DNA of 64,000 bases from Epiperipatus broadwayi (Eukaryota > Onychophora > Udeonychophora > Euonychophora > Peripatidae), in assembly GCA_028023455.1 (NCBI GenBank), contig JAQFVV010000042.1:7773922-7837921 (forward strand), written 5' to 3'. Made by a program: the position numbers and the translations under genes. The notes below the pieces were generated by a model. The model ran no database searches. It was not told the origin of the DNA and worked only from the letters and a program-made list of their open reading frames with translations. Of the stretch, positions 58,961 through 64,000 are shown one piece after another. Positions within the stretch are counted from its first letter, which is position 1. Each line of letters begins with the position of its first letter.

Positions 58961-61900
58961 CAATATGTAAATTGAAATATAATATAAGACTACATCCTGG
59001 TCACTGAGCATTTTTGGACATTTTGCTATAAACTCTTCTACTTTTGATTAAATTCAATTAATTATATATATACTGGATTATAAATTATAATTAATAGCCT
59101 ATTTATTAGATTTTTCAGTCTTTACATACTAATAAATTTGAACTGTTGAGTGTTTAAATACTTGTTTATAGTTTTGTATCTGTCATTATATCACATAATT
59201 TAGGATATTAACACAGCTAATAAAATTTAATTGGCAGTCATACTTGAGGAAATGATAAAAAGTGTTTGTCTCACAAGGGGGGGGGGGGGTAATGTGAAAA
59301 TCTCACTCTACCAAGATTTTAATCTGAAATGAAAATTCTTTTGATAGATTTTTTTTTCTGAAATAAATATTGTGATGCATTTATAAATGTGTATGAATCT
59401 GATGTATATCTTGCAATCTTCTGAAACACTGCATATACATTCATCAAATTAATATTTGAACAGGCTATCAATCTCCTTATAGACTACCTCTGTTTTAAAT
59501 TCTTTAAAATATTACAAAGGAACCTATAAAATGAAGGAATGATGAAAAGGAGATAAATCATGCCACCAGGATCATAAAGTTGGCACTGAGTTGTAAATTA
59601 AAAATTTTACTTCAACAGTCTGCTTCATCTGTAGTCTGAAAGATCACAATTTATAAGCCAGGCAAATGGATCCAATTATTATCTTTGACTTCATCTAATG
59701 GTTAAACATTTCATCTGATGAGGTTTTATTATTAAAGAAAATCTCTTCAGAAATAAACAATACCAGTCAAAATCACAAAACTGGATTATTCTACAAACCT
59801 GCAAACCTTAAAAAGCTTGCTACAGTTGTTCACAAACTAATGAATAATATTGTTATTATTTATAAAAAAGTAAAATATCATTTAGATGAATGCTTCTGTC
59901 TTTATATCTATCATCCCATTTTACCTACTATGTCCCATAGTAGTATTCTTTCCCTAGTTCAAATCCCTTCAAGTCCACTATATTATCATATTTTAGGTAT
60001 GTTAGTGTAGATTTACATGTGTATATTTATATATTTGCATACATTTAAGCATATTAAATGTCTGTATGTGTGTTTCATATAATGTGTATACTAAGTATAA
60101 ATTATAAACTGTATAATAAATAAGGTAAATTGTGTAAACATTGTTGTATATGTATAAGTGCACCTACATATATATGCAAATGAAATTGCAATGTAATACA
60201 TTTTATAAGCATTGCAACACTATTTAAATTATTTTATCTTTAAGATTTTATAAGATTTAACTACAAGTTTACTTTGCATATAAATTTTCAATTTGGTGTC
60301 AAGATTACACATATAGCAAAATTTTTACAAAACTTAAATCTCTTTTAAAAAGATCGCCTGTTTCTTGAAAATTATCGTCCATCACACACACGTGGTTTAT
60401 TTTGTGTGAGAACCAAGAACAGAGTTTTAAAGTAAATTTTAAAATAGATTTAAGACAAAAGAAAAGCAGTCAAGCTGCACTATTGAATGAGTTACTTTTG
60501 TCTTTGTTAAAGGTAATAAAGATATGTTAAAACTTATTGTAAACAACTTCATGGTTTTGTGGGGGGGGTAAAGCATTAATATAAAAAGCCCCAAAATTAA
60601 GCACTAAGGGTTCATTCTAAAATCTTAATAACATTTGCTACCGAAGACTATGCCAGATTTTATAATGGAAACTAGGGGCTAGAAGGCAACCAGTTTGCTA
60701 TCTTTCTTTTGGAAGATCAGTCCAGGATGATGAAGAAGTTTGAGACCAAGAGCCTGCTATGAAGACATCGGACAAGCTAACCCAAGGGAGAACGTCCGTG
60801 CCAAATTCCATGAAGATGATCGGTAAAATTTCTTTTCACAGAGCTCTTTACATTAAATCTAAACTAATGTAATATTTCTCTTAGCTAGCTATAATGTTGA
60901 ATGTTCATAAATAATCATTTAAAATATCTTTTAATAAATAAATGTAATAAATGTCTTATTATAACTTTAAAGTTTATAATAATAATAATATTTGTAAGAG
61001 TCTTGCCTAATCTCATTTTAAATAAATTAATAATTCTTTTAAATATAATAACTGTATCCAGTTATTATTCTAAATCTGTTTTCCAATCTGCGGGCATGCC
61101 TATTTTCTATTTTATATATTGTTAATTCATTAATTTATGCTATGCCTTATTTCACAGTGGAGATGAATAATATTAATAATTGGGAAGAGATGATTAGAAG
61201 CTTTCACATAGCTAATTTATGTTGCTTTTTACATACACATAAATCTCCGATCTGAAAACCTATGTTTATATATGTTAATTAAGCTACTATGTTTTAGCTT
61301 ATTGTAATTCAGGTTTGTGTGTTAAATAATTATATTTAGTTAATTAATGGCAAGAATGATATTTTAAAGCATATTATAAGTAACTAGTTAAGTCCCAAAT
61401 ATACTTTATTCCTCCTTAGTTTATTATTATTATTAAGTATATAGATTTAATTAGTAAAGTAGATCATTTCAATTAACCCTTTATATCATGTTTTCAGTGT
61501 ACTAATTTATGAACTGGCATATAGTAGTTTCACAGATCGAAACTATAGATTTAATACTTTATTAATTTTAATATTAATTTGATATTTGGAAAGCATTACA
61601 AATGTGTCATTATAAAGCACATATGTGCAAAATACACCTTGCTATATATATTTTCTCATTAAAGTGGGCTTTGGTTTTGAGGGCCACATATTATTCTTAG
61701 TTTGGGCAGCTCTCTTTTAGAACAGGGACATGAGGATCCAGAACCATTTATTAAGCTGCTCCTATCACTTAAACTAAAAGTTTTTATATTTTATAATAGC
61801 AAGTCATATGGTCCATGGGAACCAAGTACTTGATTCTGAATCCAATGAGTAATTTGGCTCACAACCCTTACCTAGATTACATAGTGTCATAGCCTCTGAA

Positions 61901-62971
61901 GCTACGTTGCAAATCTCCAGTTCACCCTCCATAATATTATTCAGTTCAGTGTTGATTTGAACATCAGATCTAGTTTATGTAAAAACAATCTGCTTAGAGA
62001 GCACATTTATGCTCATTATGTAATTTTAATGTAAGTTATAGTTAATGTTATCATTCTTGTAAGATTTAACTTGTAGCAAATCTCATAGGAATGGCATACC
62101 ATAATTAAGACACGATTAGACCATAGACAATAATATTAATTTGCAATAACTTAAAATTAAATGATTTCAAGTGCATAAAGATGAGACCTTGCATCTACTC
62201 TGGCTTATCATTGTAAAACACTTGTGCATGTAGAATCCCAATGCACTTCCACTTTGTATTGACTTATATTTTAATAATTAAATATCTTAAAACTTATTAT
62301 AGTGTTTAGTGTGCTATTCACCATTCATTCTAAATCGTATTGAAATCTACTTTAATTTATTGTTAGTTATTAATATATGCATTATTAGCCAGTCATATAT
62401 GTGTGTGTTAGCTAATTTCTTAATAATTTATTCATAATTCCCTGAATCTCATACTCCACCCTTTGTTACTGGCATGTGAATTAAAAGAGGTTGAGTGTAA
62501 CCTCCGATCTATCATCCATAGGGTAGTAAATCAAGGAGCATTGGTGGAGGAACTGAGATATGATCTGATTTGAGATCTCAACCCCTCAGCTGGGATAATT
62601 TGCCAAAACTCTGGATTTTGTTGCGTGAATGAACAAATCTTACTGTTACAATATAAAGAAAAATTTTTTTAAAATAATTTATGGAATAATAGATTAAGAA
62701 GTGTACAGTGAATATATATTATAAGGCTATTACAATTGTAAATAAGTTGAGACTTTTTAATTATCTGAGGATTTTCACCTTTGCATGGAGTAATTTATCA
62801 AGCAAGCTAAAATAACCTAGAATTTTTTATATATGGTTAGCTATAGTGGTAATGATATATATATATGATTTTATTTCAGTTAATTAAATATATAGAATAT
62901 ATATATTCCACAATTAATGGGTAAACTGTTATCAGTTCTAAAAGGAAGGTAAAAATTATTTAGTATTGGAT
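58961..62971. other. AT-rich DNA; no recognised gene
   Basis: A G run lies at 59276-59290. A locally GC-richer, low-repeat island at about 60590-60830 ends in a donor-like cg|gtaaaat, but its frames are short and unmatched. Patches at 61670-61960 and 62455-62620 are also less AT-rich without recognisable content. The Ile/Leu-rich ORF at 60901-61125 looks like noise. Confidence 0.6.
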
Positions 62972-63616
62972 CATAAGGACTTGAACTTAGACCTTCAAAC
63001 TCCCCCAGCTATCCAAACCATCTTATACAACTGATACATATGATCACATATATGTGAAAAAGATCAATGATCTCCAATATATATATAATCACTGCTCAGT
63101 TTATATTAAGATAGCAAATCTTCATACTTTATGAACAAGCTTCAGTCTTCTCCATTCTCCAACTCTTCATCCATCCAATGTCAATATTATATTGTCATAC
63201 CCATGTTGACCTTCAGTCAGTCTAACCTCTCACATATAGGATCTTAATATGTCCATTTAATTATACAAAAGAGGGGCAGGTAGAATATGACAATAATATT
63301 GGCATCAACAAGGGCTTTGAACATTTCTTCCTTGGATTTTCAATGATATGGATGGCTGAACAGTTGGAAAATGGAGAAGACTGAAGCTTGTCCATTAAAG
63401 TTTGAAGATTTGCTATCTTAATATAAACTGAGCAGTGATTGTATATATGTGGAGAAGTTGATGTGGACTGACTGACGAGTGCTAATTGAGCACAAAATAT
63501 GTATATTGGAGATTATTGACTTTTTCACATTTATGTGGTCATGTGTTTTAGTTGTATAAGATGGAGTGGATAGCTGTGGGGAGTTTGAAAGTCTGACTTC
63601 AATTCCTTATAATTAC
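62972..63616 (+). mobile_element. Foldback family 2, 645-bp element
   Basis: The left half (about 62976-63165) and right half (about 63360-63615) are inverted copies. Matching words include gtctgactttcaaactccc at the outer ends, actgctcagtttatattaag in the middle, and the inner gaagcttgt/acaagcttc. The right arm has about 55 bp more (gatgtggactgactgacgag). A 13-14-bp direct repeat with one indel, atttagtat(t)ggat, flanks it at 62958-62971 and 63617-63629. There is no ORF. A decayed relative lies at 34700-35080. Confidence 0.75.
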
Positions 63617-63629
63617 ATTTAGTATGGAT

Positions 63630-64000
63630 AATATGCATGTATTTAAATATTAGTTTGGCTCAATAAAATTAATCATATATGAATGTGTACACGGTATAAG
63701 TTTGATAGTATATCTTTAGTTCAAATTAATTAAAAATAAGAACAAGAACTTGGCTTCTGGATTTACAATATACTGATGCATATGCTAGTTCAAAGGGTAA
63801 GTTACTGCATGTTTTTAAAGATTTTAATGTGTTTTTATAAAGACTTTATTTAATAAATAATATTGAATAATATTGGGGGAGGGGGGACCTCAGGTGCTTT
63901 ATCATTCAGTGACTAAAGAATTGATTATCAATGTAAGAAAGTAAATCAGTCTAATTAGTTTTTTTTTTTTAAGAAGATAGGAGCTTAAATTTCGAGATAC
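63630..64000. other. AT-rich DNA at the right edge, nothing recognised
   Basis: No gene or repeat family is recognised. A G-rich run (gggggaggggggac) lies at 63876-63889. Confidence 0.6.

Noticed and set aside
59276-59290. Poly-G runs (also 25034-25046, 60560-60568, 63876-63889) as G-quadruplex or telomere-like sites
   Set aside because: Single runs without the four-tract layout of a quadruplex and no telomere unit; probably homopolymers or sequencing artefacts.
1-64000. CRISPR arrays, rRNA genes, operons, phage or plasmid features
   Set aside because: None are present; spacing, composition and transposon families are eukaryotic.

Overview
This is a visibly AT-rich eukaryotic (animal) intergenic window with no host gene that I can recognise. 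The mix of transposon families points to an invertebrate metazoan: RTE-type and CR1/jockey-like LINEs, a Penelope-like element with a GIY-YIG domain, hAT/ZBED relics, Ty3/gypsy elements, and ATT and TA microsatellites. Nothing fixes the species. There are no operons, ribosome binding sites, CRISPR arrays or bacterial features. Almost every ORF longer than about 60 codons is either transposon-derived or a chance opening in AT-rich DNA.

Layout. 1-2500: minus-strand relic of a Ty3/gypsy element (gag, then RT end, RNase H and integrase) running off the left edge. 6134-8590: decayed RTE LINE (copy A, minus) with a 94-bp hairpin-family insertion. 8630-9900: hAT/ZBED-type transposase relic (plus). 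10049-11560: a tRNA-like sequence, a 187-bp hAT MITE with 8-bp target duplications, a possible hAT terminus and a short insertion with 14-bp direct repeats. 16666-19210: CR1-like LINE (minus) interrupted by a 279-bp hairpin element. 19956-21046: inverted array of a ~340-bp unit between (AAT)n tracts. 21184-23200: second, jockey/CR1-like LINE (minus). 25185-25704: near-perfect 207-bp-arm palindrome with 13-bp target duplications. 25890-27130: third LINE relic (plus). 28885-29900: LINE RT scrap and decayed foldback sequence.

36830-52235 is the most structured part, a nest of mobile elements. RTE copy B (minus) carries a 936-bp hairpin element. It is split in its endonuclease region by a nearly full-length RTE copy C (about 40006-43365, the best preserved RT ORF in the window) and by a Ty3/gypsy LTR element (43899-51738) sitting in a TA microsatellite. 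The missing 5' piece of copy B reappears at 51775-52230. The gypsy element has gag and integrase but no protease, RT or RNase H, and its two LTRs differ by about 1.2 kb. A 500-N assembly gap (43373-43872) lies just before the 5' LTR.

52236-64000 is mostly AT-rich DNA without genes. It holds a long TA microsatellite, a tandem duplication, a 60-bp-arm palindrome, a tRNA-like SINE, a truncated Penelope-like element (57900-58960) with inverted terminal repeats, and a second long foldback element (62972-63616).

The most unusual signal is a set of hairpin (foldback) repeats flanked by 12-13-bp target-site duplications. Two of them sit inside RTE copies and one inside a LINE, so the empty-site sequence can be read from related copies. 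That TSD length suggests LINE-type retroposition of palindromic elements rather than a classical DNA transposon. All functional statements come from motif recognition by eye; no database search was run.
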